Of a stretch of DNA of 64,000 nucleotides, positions 1 to 9,659 are shown in pieces. Each line of letters begins with the position of its first letter. Position 1 is the stretch's first letter. The notes beneath the pieces are model-generated. The model made no database searches. It saw nothing but the letters and a program-made list of their open reading frames with translations, and was not told the DNA's origin. The position numbers were made by a program, and so were the translations under genes. This DNA is from Narthecium ossifragum. Lineage: Eukaryota; Streptophyta; Magnoliopsida; Dioscoreales; Nartheciaceae. The DNA is taken from the NCBI GenBank assembly GCA_963920575.1, contig OY986966.1, forward strand, positions 1,260,130-1,324,129, in the 5' to 3' direction.

Positions 1-424
1 TGAGGATAGGGTCCTCTCTGATCATGCACTGCCAATTTTTGCAAACGCATTGGAAGCGTAGGAGGGACTTCGCCGGGAGATTTAGCAGTATGCCCCTGAT
101 GAGGTCTTCGCAGAGCATGGCCGCCGCCATCGTTAGGGCATCCAACTTTTAGTTAATGGAGTATATATATGTGGAAATCTCCTCCTATCTGACCTCAATT
201 ATATAAGTCTTAATTCCACTTGTTTCCAAATCTCCATGCTGTATCTACTCCTATTTGGTCTCAATTTATATATAAGTCGGTTTCTTCGGGCTTATCTAAT
301 CAAAAAATATATATTGCTGCTTCGAAAAGTAGTTGCGATGACCTCGTCATTTGACATCGCATCTTAGCCGTTCAGTAGACTTGGGTTCAAACTGAACTTT
401 TCGGACCTAGTCCGTTTGCTACCA

Positions 425-655
425 GAATAAATTTCAGAAATAACATTTAATCCACGTTCAGAGTGTAATATTCCTCAATCCACTATTTATTCCACCCCTT
501 AACTCCAAACACACTTTCCATTATTCTAAGTAATCATTAAAAAGTTATTCTCATTATCCACTCTACTTTTCCCTTATTCCAAGTAATCATTATAAAGTTA
601 TTTCCAAAACCTGGAATAAAGTCCCTTGACCCGGAATAAAGTATACCCCATTTGA
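425..655. repeat. Dispersed AT-rich repeat, copy 1
   Basis: This stretch shares phrases such as 'aagtaatcattataaagttatt' (split here by one gap) and 'ccactatttattccaccc' with bases 51,880-52,105 and, less closely, with 13,425-13,595. The three copies are diverged and no protein is encoded. It is probably a decayed non-autonomous transposon. The rest of bases 1-769 is AT-rich intergenic DNA in which I see no gene. Confidence 0.5.
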
Positions 656-769
656 TATGGGGTTAAGCTTTTGGGGTCGGGAGGGGTTAAACTAAAAAAT
701 GGGGTTAAGCTTCTCTCTCATCTACACCCATCCCATCTATCCTAATATTATTTTGATGATACCAATATA

Positions 770-1215
770 TAAAAAATGATAAAATAATATATATATTTTA
801 CATGATGCGGACCAATCATGGTATGACACATGGCATGTGGGACCCACTTATAATACACTACACATAGGAAAATGTTTTTGAGCGCTTAGACTTTTTTATG
901 CGCTTCTAAAAATACATTCAAATATTTTTATGAGAGTAAAAATGTTTACATACGTAGTAACATTTTTTTTGTGTGTTTGTTTTTCTACATGCAAATATTT
1001 TTGTGAGCCCATAAACATTTTTATATGTGTTTTTATGAGCGTATAAAAACTTTTGTGCACATAGAACAATTTTTCTTATGCGCAGTGTATTAAATACTAT
1101 TATTAATATGTTATTATAATAAAAGATTAATATAAGTGGGTCCACATACCACATGTCATATCATAATTGGTCTACATCATGCAAAAATTCATTTATTTTT
1201 ATATTATTTCTAATA
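770..1215. repeat. Foldback element with ~80-bp inverted arms
   Basis: The left arm (about 770-855, including 'ggcatgtgggacccacttat') is repeated in inverse orientation at about 1,128-1,213 ('ataagtgggtccacatacca'), with few mismatches. The centre is AT-rich and low in complexity. The ORF on the - strand through the centre is only open reading space with no family resemblance. A partial third copy of the arm ('attaatataagtggatccgc') lies at 1,233-1,252. This fits a MITE or foldback transposon. No target-site duplication was recognised. Confidence 0.6.
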
Positions 1216-1764
1216 ATTTATTAATATTTATTATATTAATATAAGTGGATCCGCATTGGGATGCATTGATGTGTACGAGCATGCTATGCCATGCAACGAT
1301 ACGATTTTTCTTCGCGTCCGTCGTAGGTGGAGTATGTCGCTGGCGGTCATGGCGCCGGCCAGAACGACCTCAACACCGCCGAGCCATACGACCCGATGAA
1401 AGACGAGCAGGCATCGTTTCCGACGATGGTGGAGGAGCGAGCGTCTGCAGGAGATGACAAATAAGCGGGCGATGATAAGAGAGGGATTCGCCGGTGGAGG
1501 CGTCGAACAAAATGGGTGGGGTGGTAATATTATATTTTATTATAATATATTTTTACTCTATTTTATGTAATAATATAATAGTATAAGTTTTATGTGGTTT
1601 AACGTACAAATACCGAAAACTTAACTTAATAGTGGAACAGAGAAAAATGGGTTAGCCGGTGTTTTGGGTATTGATTGCAACCAAAATTGGTTGTTGAAGT
1701 GGTGCTGATCAGGTCGACTGTCAGCGTGCGCTGACTCAAAAATAGAGCCGTTGGAGAGTTGCAA

Positions 1765-1987
1765 TATTATATATTTTATACACTTTATATACAAACATTT
1801 GAATTAACTTAATAATTAATTCAAATATTATAATCTTAACCCACTAGCTCACCAACTATTATAATATTATATATTTTATACACTTTACATACAAACATTT
1901 GAATTAATTTAATAGTTAATTCAAATATTATAATCTTAACCCACTAGCTTACCCAGTATTATAATATTATATATTTTATACACTTTA
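1765..1987. repeat. Tandem repeat, 100-bp unit, 2.2 copies
   Basis: The phrase 'tattatatattttatacact' recurs at 1,765, 1,865 and 1,965, exactly 100 bp apart, and the first two full units match at nearly every base. It is non-coding. The flanks (1,216-1,764 and 1,988-2,275) hold no recognisable gene; a near-pure C tract lies at 2,102-2,129. Confidence 0.85.
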
Positions 1988-2275
1988 TGATTCTTATCCT
2001 TATCCCAAGCTTAACCCATTAACTTACCCCTATTTTTGAGCCAAACGTCAAAATTGGATTAAACCTATTCCCTTTTCTTATCTCTACTTTTTTACCTCAA
2101 ACCCCCCGCCCCCCCCCCCCCCCCCCCCCATTAACCTTATTCCTAACCCCGAACTAAACGGGGGAGTTACTTTGGACTAGCAAAGCAAAGCCACCAAGTC
2201 ATGCTATATGAACAATCCAAACATGCAAGGGTGCCAGCAAAAACTACAAACCATAACCCATGTAGGATCGGCTAT

Positions 2276-3046
2276 GGGCATGTTTGGCTGCACTTGTATG
2301 AGATGGATTAGATGAATTAGGAATGAGCGGATTTCAGATTCAACTCATTCAGTTGTTAGGCTCATTTTATCATTTGGAATCGGCGGAATCCGACCCCGTC
2401 AGATTCCAAAATCGCGCTCAACGCCGCTGTACATCCCAGCGGATCCCAAAATTGAGATTCTCCTCTGAATGACTATTTTACCCTTTATATTTAAAATGAC
2501 TATATTTATCATAACTTTAAATATACATGTTAAAACTTTATGAAATTAGTCTCATTGGAAAGATATCATTGATATCTTCTTTATGAGACCAATATTGAGT
2601 ATTTTTTAAAGCAAATATTTGATGTAACTTAATTTATAAAATCATTTAATATATTATAACTTAAATTATACCTGAATTTTCAATAATTTCGATCAATCAT
2701 TTTACATGATTAGATGCATTTAAAGAATTAATTTGACCTAAATTTTCAATAATTTCAATCAATTATATCTCGTGGGTATTTGTTATTATTATAATGAAAA
2801 ACATGTCTTAATTTGAAGAAAATTTAAAGTTTTATTATTAATTTGAACAAATTTAGCAGATTCAGCTCATCCATAATAGACAAGCCAAACGTCAGAATCA
2901 ACAGATTCAGCTCATCCCATACAGACCAACCAAACAACAGAACCAAAATCCACGGAATCACCAGATTCAGCTCATTCCCCATTCAGCTAATTCCACATAT
3001 TTCTCATTCAGCTAATTCATCAGATTCAGGTTTGCCAAACGCAACC
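2276..3046. mobile_element. Harbinger-like MITE (candidate)
   Basis: The left end reads GGGCATGTTTGGCTG. The right end, read in reverse, gives GGTTGCGTTTGGCAAA. Such ends resemble those of PIF/Harbinger-type MITEs. The trinucleotide TAT flanks both sides and could be the 3-bp target duplication. The interior repeats 'agattcagctcat'-like phrases and holds no transposase. The call rests on end similarity only. Confidence 0.45.
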
Positions 3047-3335
3047 TATATCACTGCTCTAACAAGAATCTCGGTATGATGGTGCATACGCATATATCAA
3101 CAGTCGGCGTCATGCGTGACAACAAGAATGAACAAATGATTTGCATCTATCAACAATCGGACGGCTCAGGATGTCCCACCGGTGCCCACGCTGACCTCTC
3201 AAGAGATCGCTTGGACCTCAATGGGGGTCGTCTGATGCCAGCTGCGTGGTTGAATCCGAGGGGACCACCAACGACGGGCCGGTGTCGGAGGACCGCAACT
3301 AAAATATCGGAAAGTTAGGATATATAATGGCAAAA

Positions 3336-3479
3336 GAACCCTGATTGGGGTACATGCCAATGCACATGCCCACGTGGCATGTACCCCAACCGTTGGATTG
3401 AATGGGATGTGTGCCCGATTCAATCCAACGGTAATGATTTGTGTACATGGGTACATCCCATGTACACAAATCATTTTTG
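3336..3479. mobile_element. 144-bp MITE made of three perfect hairpins
   Basis: Three consecutive perfect inverted repeats lie here: arms of 15 bp (3,345-3,359 with 3,375-3,389), 14 bp (3,390-3,403 with 3,418-3,431) and 19 bp (3,433-3,451 with 3,457-3,475). A 9-bp direct repeat, ATGGCAAAA, flanks the block at 3,327-3,335 and 3,480-3,488, as expected for a Mutator- or hAT-sized target-site duplication. It encodes no protein. Confidence 0.65.
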
Positions 3480-3556
3480 ATGGCAAAATAGTAATATAAA
3501 AATCAAGAATATAGTTTTATCTTTATGTTACCTGTGGTGGCATCTGCAGCCATGCC

Positions 3557-3724
3557 TCAGGACGAGAGCTGCCTGGGGGTGTCTCGGCGAGACAGCTCCG
3601 TAGGAGGCAGTGTCCCCCTCGCCTCAGCTAGTCTGCGACAACGATCACAGACATAATGCTGACACGCGAGTCTATATATGGCTCTCCTCGGAAAAAACCA
3701 ACAGCTGACGCAGAGCGATCCCAT
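3557..3724 (-). CDS. Possible small RING/zinc-finger-like ORF (55 aa)
   Basis: Read from an ATG at 3,724, the - strand gives a 55-residue ORF with the spacing C-x2-C-x12-C-x-H-x2-C-x2-C, that is CVSC near the start and ACQHYVCDRC about a dozen residues later. This resembles part of a RING or related zinc-binding fold, but a full RING needs eight ligands and only six appear. Further upstream on the same strand (about 3,800-3,870) lies a short membrane-like reading segment that is repeated at 6,628-6,697, so this may be the last exon of a decayed or spliced gene. I do not recognise the family. The remainder of 3,480-3,993 has no other coding signal. Confidence 0.2.
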   Translation of the reverse strand: MGSLCVSCWFFPRRAIYRLACQHYVCDRCRRLAEARGTLPPTELSRRDTPRQLSS

Positions 3725-3993
3725 AACCTTCAAGATATATATGAAGCAAGAGGTATAATGAAAATCATAATCAATAATCTAACAGTTCATACACATATCC
3801 ATAAAAAGATGTAAATATTATCTCGATAGCATCTCTACGGTATCCCACGAAAACGTCACCTAGGTTGTTGCGGAGCGCAAGCACAACAACACATAAAGAC
3901 TATTATATTCCCTGATTTAATCAGACCCGACTAAAACCAAACCTAAGCAGCATCAGACCTTTGGATGTTGGTGCTCTTGAGTGCCACTCCACA

Positions 3994-4341
3994 ATGCTCT
4001 CCCGCCTCGTCTCCCAACCTCGCCACCTCCGTCTCCTAAACCTTAGCTTGATCTCATTCAACTCCTCTCCTCTCCTTCATTGCCCTCAACCCCCTTCTCG
4101 CCCGCCTCTACCTGTCTCAATCCTTAATCCGTATACTCTCATCCGATCCTCTAGAAGCTTCTCTAGCTCTGGTCATGACGGCGGCGGAGAGGGAAGCGGT
4201 GATGGCGGCATGTGGAAGCTCTCCCCGGAGTCCAATGAGATCGACGCCGTTTTTGGCCAGGAGGATGGCGGCCTCGCCGGGATCGCAGAGGGCGGGAGTG
4301 GTGACGATGCCTTCGCTGCGGATTCGGGAGTGATCGGATAA
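3994..4341 (+). CDS. Hypothetical organelle-targeted protein (115 aa)
   Basis: From the ATG at 3,994 (the open frame begins earlier with no better ATG) the product starts MLSRLVSQPRHLRLLNL, rich in Arg, Leu and Ser and almost free of acidic residues. This is typical of a mitochondrial or plastid presequence, and a serine-rich stretch RSSRSFSSS follows near residue 58. The second half is glycine- and acid-rich and contains WKLSPESNEIDAVFGQEDGG. GC content and codon choice differ from the AT-rich flanks, supporting a real exon. A second exon is possible, since an acceptor-like 'ttttccatag' precedes 4,567, but the frame ends in TAA before any good donor. I do not recognise a named family. It could be an intact small gene or a first exon. 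Confidence 0.45.
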   Translation: MLSRLVSQPRHLRLLNLSLISFNSSPLLHCPQPPSRPPLPVSILNPYTLIRSSRSFSSSGHDGGGEGSGDGGMWKLSPESNEIDAVFGQEDGGLAGIAEGGSGDDAFAADSGVIG

Positions 4342-4870
4342 AGCATGACACCAACTGCTCTATTGTATGGCATCGGATGTTTCGGATGCACTTTTATCAA
4401 ATGTAGTGCTATAAAAGACTGCTGGGACGTTCGTGTTGTAATGTTGCTGAATGCTGAAAGGAACTATAGCTTTCTGCATATATCTATTTGCTAATTGTCA
4501 GCTAGAATTAATTTTATGAGAAACTGTCAAATTATCCTTTCTAGCATTTCATCCATTTTCCATAGGCTCGGACGCTTGAGCAAAGAAGATTAAACGCAGG
4601 TTATGGAAACGAAGGATGTGGGTTTCGCACCATGAGGAGGTGTGGTGTCTCAGGTAATGTTGCCTGTTCATCGTTTGGTTTGACGTTGTTGGAGTGTGTG
4701 ACCCGGAAACTAATATATAAGACTTAAGGACCTAATCTAGATGGCGGACAGAAGCTCAGAGAGGAAGTGTGGATAAATTACCTGCTCGTGAAATTTGACA
4801 CGTCTGCTTCTGGTACCAGATGGTTAGTGCTCCTTGATTTCAGTTTTGTTGGATATATATATATATATAT

Positions 4871-5204
4871 ACACACATTAATAAGTCCTCCTATCACATG
4901 ACAATGTAATTACTCTCTCTCTTCACCTTTTCCAATAACTCCTCACTAACTTCCTCTCTTCCTCACTAACTCCCCCTTTATGTAGGATAACCCTCTCCAC
5001 GTAGGCTCCACATGGGACAACGAAAGGTTAATTTATAACCATCTCTCCATATATGGCAACATAGTTATAAGTTAATTTTTGATTGTCCTAGGTGGAGCCT
5101 TTAGTGGGGGAGGTGGTTAATGAAGAAGAGAGGGTTGTGGATGGTTAATGGTTAATGGGAAAGTTGATGGGCGTTACCCTGCCAAGTGGCAGGGGGCCCA
5201 CTAG
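4871..5204 (+). mobile_element. Non-autonomous Helitron-like element (3' end on + strand)
   Basis: The right end carries the hairpin CCCTGCCAAGTGGCAGGG (5,177-5,194), then GGCCCA and CTAG (5,201-5,204) followed by T. A short hairpin several bases before a terminal CTRR inserted in front of T is the classical Helitron 3' signature. The 5' boundary is unclear: the element seems to start beside a (TA)n tract near 4,856-4,872. A relative in opposite orientation is at 61,185-61,469. There is no Rep/helicase gene. Bases 4,342-4,870 and 5,205-6,115 show no convincing gene. Confidence 0.45.
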
Positions 5205-6115
5205 TATATATAATTATATATATGCAACAACATATAGTTTAGATACCCGAATGTAATTTTTAAAAATTCAAATAGTTTTGCACAACATAAGAAAAATCTA
5301 AGTAGTTTATATATGAAACTAGGTGGGTTAACTCCTCATCCCACTGTCTCCTCTTTCTGTGACTTTATACGTGAGAAAATAGATGAGTCATATTATGAAT
5401 CTTATATAATAAAAAAAATTTTATTTTATTTTAAAAAACTAGTATATTTATAAAAAGCCAAACCAAATGAAACAAATAGGTTCGAAGCAACGTTAATAGA
5501 CAGTTTGCATCGAAATGGTGAATTTGTATTAGGAGTAACAAATTAATAGCAACTTTCATCCGATTTCCAGAATTCCATTGGAGGAAGCAAATCAATCTTG
5601 ATCTCCTATCACAACTCTGCTCATCTTTGACTGAACTCCCGCTACACCCGTACGTAGCCCACCTGAAAAAAAAGAGTAATAAAATTCATCGACAATCTCC
5701 ATCTAAATTTCCATGCGTATAAACACAGAATTAAAGAGTTTTGGCTGGAGCATAGAGTTGCATTCGTCAAGTTTTAAAATTTTTGTTGCAACTTTTAAGT
5801 TTAGAAAAAATTAAGGCAAAAGGCAGAAGGTAATTAAACCAGTAGCTCGAGTCGAGATACGTACGTACATTAGGATTTCCAGAATTTCACTTTCATGAAG
5901 CAAGTGATCTTGATCTTCGAAAGAAACTTTAATATATAATAATATATATTAAACTGGTCATTCCATACGATACACCCTTGCGTGAGCTTTCACCGGCGAA
6001 CCCGACACTGACCCAAAGGCAAACCAAATATAATATAATAAAATTTTAATATATATATATTCACAACATTATATCAAATATATATATATGAGATTAAAAT
6101 AATATAATATTTTAA

Positions 6116-6346
6116 TATATATTAAAATTTAACTTTATTGCATCATTAGGTGAATTTTATATGAATAATATATATATTATTGAGATATATATTATTCATA
6201 TAATGTTCACATAATGATGCAATAAAGTTAAATTTTAATATATATAATATTAAAATATCATATAAATATATATTAAAGTTTTAATATATATATTAAAATT
6301 TAACTTTATTGCATCATTATGTGAAAATTATACGAATAATATATAT
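6116..6346. repeat. AT-rich palindrome with 60-bp arms and a third arm copy
   Basis: The arm at 6,116-6,175 is repeated in inverse orientation at 6,185-6,244 with about three mismatches in 60, leaving a loop of about nine bases. A direct third copy of the arm begins near 6,287. A recognisable phrase in all copies is 'aactttattgcatcatta'. The whole area from 5,940 to 6,380 is rich in TATA repeats. It may be a foldback transposon or nested MITE copies. Confidence 0.7.
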
Positions 6347-6621
6347 ATTATTTTAATATGAATATTATATAAATAATGTTGCATCATATGATCCTAAAGG
6401 CAAACCAAACACCAGCATTACATGGCTGATGCATGCATCCCACGATCAGGGTGCACTAGCGATTCGCGCAACCAAATGCCCCTTAAAGCATTTATATATT
6501 AAAAATATATATAAGGGTATTATAGTCTTCTATCCCATATAGTGGTACTAAAACACTTAAAATCTTCTAAATGGGACTAAATGAAAAATTGATATCTAAT
6601 AAGAGACCGTTTGACAAATCT

Positions 6622-6756
6622 CCTTGAATATTACATCGATAGCATTTCTACGATATCCCGCGAAGACGTCACCTATGTTGTTGCCAAGAGCAAGCACCAC
6701 AACTAAGATCATAGCGCATACAAGGACACACAGAGACACGAGGAAGACGACAAAAT
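6622..6756 (-). pseudogene. Membrane-segment exon relic, repeated at ~3,800
   Basis: After an acceptor-like TTTGCAG, the - strand reads a hydrophobic peptide (VVFLVSLCVLVCAMILVVVL) followed by ALGNNIGDVFAGYRRNAIDV. A closely similar DNA segment occurs at about 3,800-3,870, where it reads VVVLALRNNLGDVFVGYRRD. Conservation of the peptide between two diverged copies suggests a coding origin, possibly an exon carried by a repeat. I do not recognise the family, and no full ORF was found. The - strand reading is an inference. Confidence 0.25.
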
Positions 6757-6937
6757 CTGCAAAAAATCCATTCACAATAGTATTCGAAATTACCCATCAC
6801 ATTTATATGAAAAAGATTCCATCAATCTTTGACCCGTGCCCCTTATCCATCCGAAAACATGACTCTTCACGCATGAATATTGAATTTAAGGAGCGAGTAA
6901 GGCAACTATTGGAGGGGTAAAGTTTGAATCCAAGACC

Positions 6938-7145
6938 GCTCTGATACCATGTGAGATACTCCACCTACTCAACCCAAAAAGCTTAAGCCTTTTGAGAAAA
7001 TGAGAGTTAATATATATATAGTCTAACACGCCCCTCACATGTGACCTAAAACCTCTGCTCTGATACCATGTGAGACACTCTAACCACTCAACCCAAAAGC
7101 TTAAGCCTTTGAGAAAGGGAGAGTTAATATGTATATAGTCTAACA
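6938..7145 (-). mobile_element. Miniature LTR element (TRIM-like), tandem LTRs
   Basis: Read on the - strand, two near-identical 77-79 bp repeats (7,145-7,069 and 7,028-6,950) both begin TGTTAGACTATATA and end TCTCACA. Each is followed by TGGTATCAGAGC, the primer-binding site complementary to initiator tRNA-Met used by many plant LTR retrotransposons. Between them are only about 40 bp, with a purine-rich GTGAGGGGCG just before the second repeat, in polypurine-tract position. This is the layout of a terminal-repeat retrotransposon in miniature with an extremely short interior. The PBS after the last repeat shows that a further downstream copy has been lost. Confidence 0.65.
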
Positions 7146-7454
7146 TGATGAAATGTCAGGGTCCGTGGTGACGGGCGGGAGGTCAGGGGCGGTGGTGAGG
7201 GGTGGGAGGTCAGAAAAGGAGGTGTCGATGCCGGGGTGACGAGGAGGAGGAGGAGGATGACTGAGACGACGAGAAGAGGATTCATCGCGCGAATAGATAA
7301 CGGGAAAGGAGAGAGTGCAAAGTGGGGACGAAGAGGAGAAGTTAGGGTAATTGATTCATTTCTAGGGCTAAACTTGTTCGTACTTATAGAGCCAGCTCAA
7401 AACCGATCGACTTTATTTGCGACCTCGGTCGAACCCAGCGGCCTCACTTCGTTT

Positions 7455-7590
7455 GGGGCATGTTTAGCACGCCCCGGATCTGGGGATGCGCGGATTCCAA
7501 TCCACGGGATCCACGCGTTTGGATCCCACGGCGGATCCCGATTTCGGCGTCCGCGCGGATACCCGTGGATACCGCGCGCCAAACGCACCC
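7455..7590. mobile_element. Short GC-rich MITE (Harbinger-like ends)
   Basis: The left end reads GGGGCATGTTTAGC, and the right end read in reverse gives GGGTGCGTTTGGCG. The interior is GC-rich, with ggatcc/cgcgga palindromic phrases unlike its AT-rich surroundings. Open frames on both strands here (for example 7,236-7,601 +) look like by-products of the GC content. The element at 21,376-21,582 has the same style. Bases 7,146-7,454 hold no recognisable gene. Confidence 0.45.
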
Positions 7591-7644
7591 TTGGTGAATA
7601 GTTTCTCAAGAATATATTGAACATCCGGCGTGTATTTTTCTTTT

Positions 7645-8378
7645 GGGTGGTTCTATCTACATCGCAGCAATTACTAAGGACGCCGCTATTGTTAAGTGCA
7701 CCGCAAATAGATTTGAAATCTTATCTAAATGTTATACACACCATTACCTTTTCCAATCTTTGCTTGGTTACCCTTGGAAAAAGTTCGGTTTTTAAAATCT
7801 GTTCATAGTCAAGGTTTCCGGATTTAAAAACCCGAACTTATACCCTGCGAAGTTAACATGCTTATAACACAAAATGTTGGTTTTTTAAAAACAAACTGTT
7901 AGCGTATCTTTCGGGTTTTAAAATCCGTAAATTGTCCAGGATTCCGAATATATAAAACCGAACCATATAAAACAACTATGAAAACTGTATGTCCATTCAC
8001 GCTATTTTTTATACATGATTTTATAACATTACAATATCGAAATTTGAATGCATAGCAATATTTCAATACACTAGACCACCAAATCATTCAATATTTCACA
8101 AGTTCGATTTTTTAAATCCGAACATGAATCACTAATTCGATTTTTTAAATCCGAACATAAAATACATGTCCGATTTTTTAAAATTGAACATAAAACAAAA
8201 TGTCGATTTTTTAGGACCGATCTACATATAATATGTTCGGTTTTTAAAATCCGAAAATATACCGACGGGAATACGAGTAAGGGTGTTTTAGACATTCATA
8301 GGAAGGTATTTTCAGTATTATTAAAAAAAATTTTGACATTGTGTTTTTAGTAATTGCTGTGGTATAGATAGAACGACC
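7645..8378. mobile_element. Mutator-type MITE with TTCGG...CCGAA palindromes, copy A
   Basis: The termini are inverted: GGGTGGTTCTATCTACATCGCAG at the left, and AGGTCGTTCTATCTATACCACAG from the right end read in reverse. The interior contains about a dozen degenerate palindromes of the form TTCGGTTTTTAAAA(T/C)CCGAA. Element 14,712-15,376 is an inverted, diverged copy sharing long interior phrases. Both flanks are T-rich, so a target duplication is ambiguous. It encodes no protein. Confidence 0.65.
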
Positions 8379-9659
8379 TTTTTTTTTTTTTATAGAAGGA
8401 TATCAAGATATGAAAGGAAGCTCTTTGATCATAAGGAAATCCATTTTTTATGTTGATTTGTCCTGCTTTAGAATTTCTGTCCAAAAGGGTCAAAGATGAG
8501 ACTGAGTCAGGCTTATGATTAACAAGTGGCTAATTTCTAAATGCGTCGTAGTGGTTACTATAAACATCACAATTTTTTCTAAAATTTCCAAATTACCGTT
8601 TTGGGTGTGTGTGTGTGGTCGGGGGGGGGGGGGGGGGGGGGGGCGCGGGGGGGTGTGGTTTGAATATGAGAGCATTTTTAATTAAATATTATCAAAAGAT
8701 AAAAGCTGTCGTGTCTATGGTAATTAGTAAAGTTGGTGATGTAAAATGGGTCGCCTCTGCACTGGGGCCAAGTCAGCCCAAGCCCGAAATCTATGGATTC
8801 GGGCAGGTCCTAGTCTAGCCCAGACAATGATGTGGCCCGGTTGGGAGCAAATCTTCATCTGCACTATTACTCGGGCCTTAGCCCTGTCTACAGCCAGAGA
8901 CTTAAGAAGAATGTAGGCCCAGCCCACGGTTCCATCCCAGTCATAGATGGGACAAGCCCAGACTTAAAAGCGGATAAATCTGGATAAATTCAGAATGTCG
9001 TATTTACAGCTGGCATAAGCTATACGGTATACTGAGTGGACTCAGTGGAGAATAAATACTAGAATATACGTATATCGTTGTCCTGTTCTATTTATTCTTG
9101 TACTATTTTACAGCTCCGCCTAACTTCGAGGTATTTATTAGTATGAGATCCAATTGAGACCTCGATAGCTTAGATTGAATGCTTCCTTCCCTACCTTTTG
9201 AGAGAAGAATGCTTGCCAAACGTCTAATCTCCAGGTCGTCTCTCTCACTCTCTCTTTCCTCTAAATCGCATCTTTCGTGAAATAATCTATGGAAAAAAAT
9301 GCATTTTTCGGTCTTAATTTACTGTTTCCTGGTAGCGATTTCTTCTGAATTCTTTAAAAGATCACGTTTTTATGGCTTTTCCTTTTGTTAACGGGAAATC
9401 TTGTTTGATATCTGTTTGCAGGGGTGAGATACCAACCTTGGTTTGGGCCTTTGGGGTATTGAGTGTATCACGTTGATTAGATGAGTCCATGCTACATCCC
9501 TCCTATAGGGTTTACCTCGACTGGGCAATCAAAGTGAGCATATGATTTGAGAGCTGGATGGGTATTGAGTGGCTTATCTGCTTGTTGTTTTGGACTTGTA
9601 GCTGGATTTTCACAAACCCCTAGTATAGTTGGTTGCGCCATAAGTTGAGCGCTGGGAAG
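8379..9659 (+). other. Intergenic region and TGD2 leader
   Basis: A G tract of about 30 bases sits at 8,619-8,651. Bases 8,740-8,960 are a 'gcccg'-rich sequence of the kind dispersed in plant genomes. Near the gene, a CT-rich stretch (9,237-9,265) looks like a plant 5' leader. A donor-like 'ccaggtcgtc' at 9,231 and acceptor 'ctgtttgcag' at 9,411-9,420 suggest a 5'-UTR intron of the following TGD2-like gene. I could not place a TATA box with confidence. Confidence 0.35.

Noticed and set aside
918..1154. 78-residue - strand open frame
   Set aside because: It is the AT-rich centre of the foldback element; the peptide is low in complexity.
7236..7624. Open frames on both strands
   Set aside because: They run across a GC-rich MITE and into low-complexity 'gaggaggagg' sequence; no start context or family.
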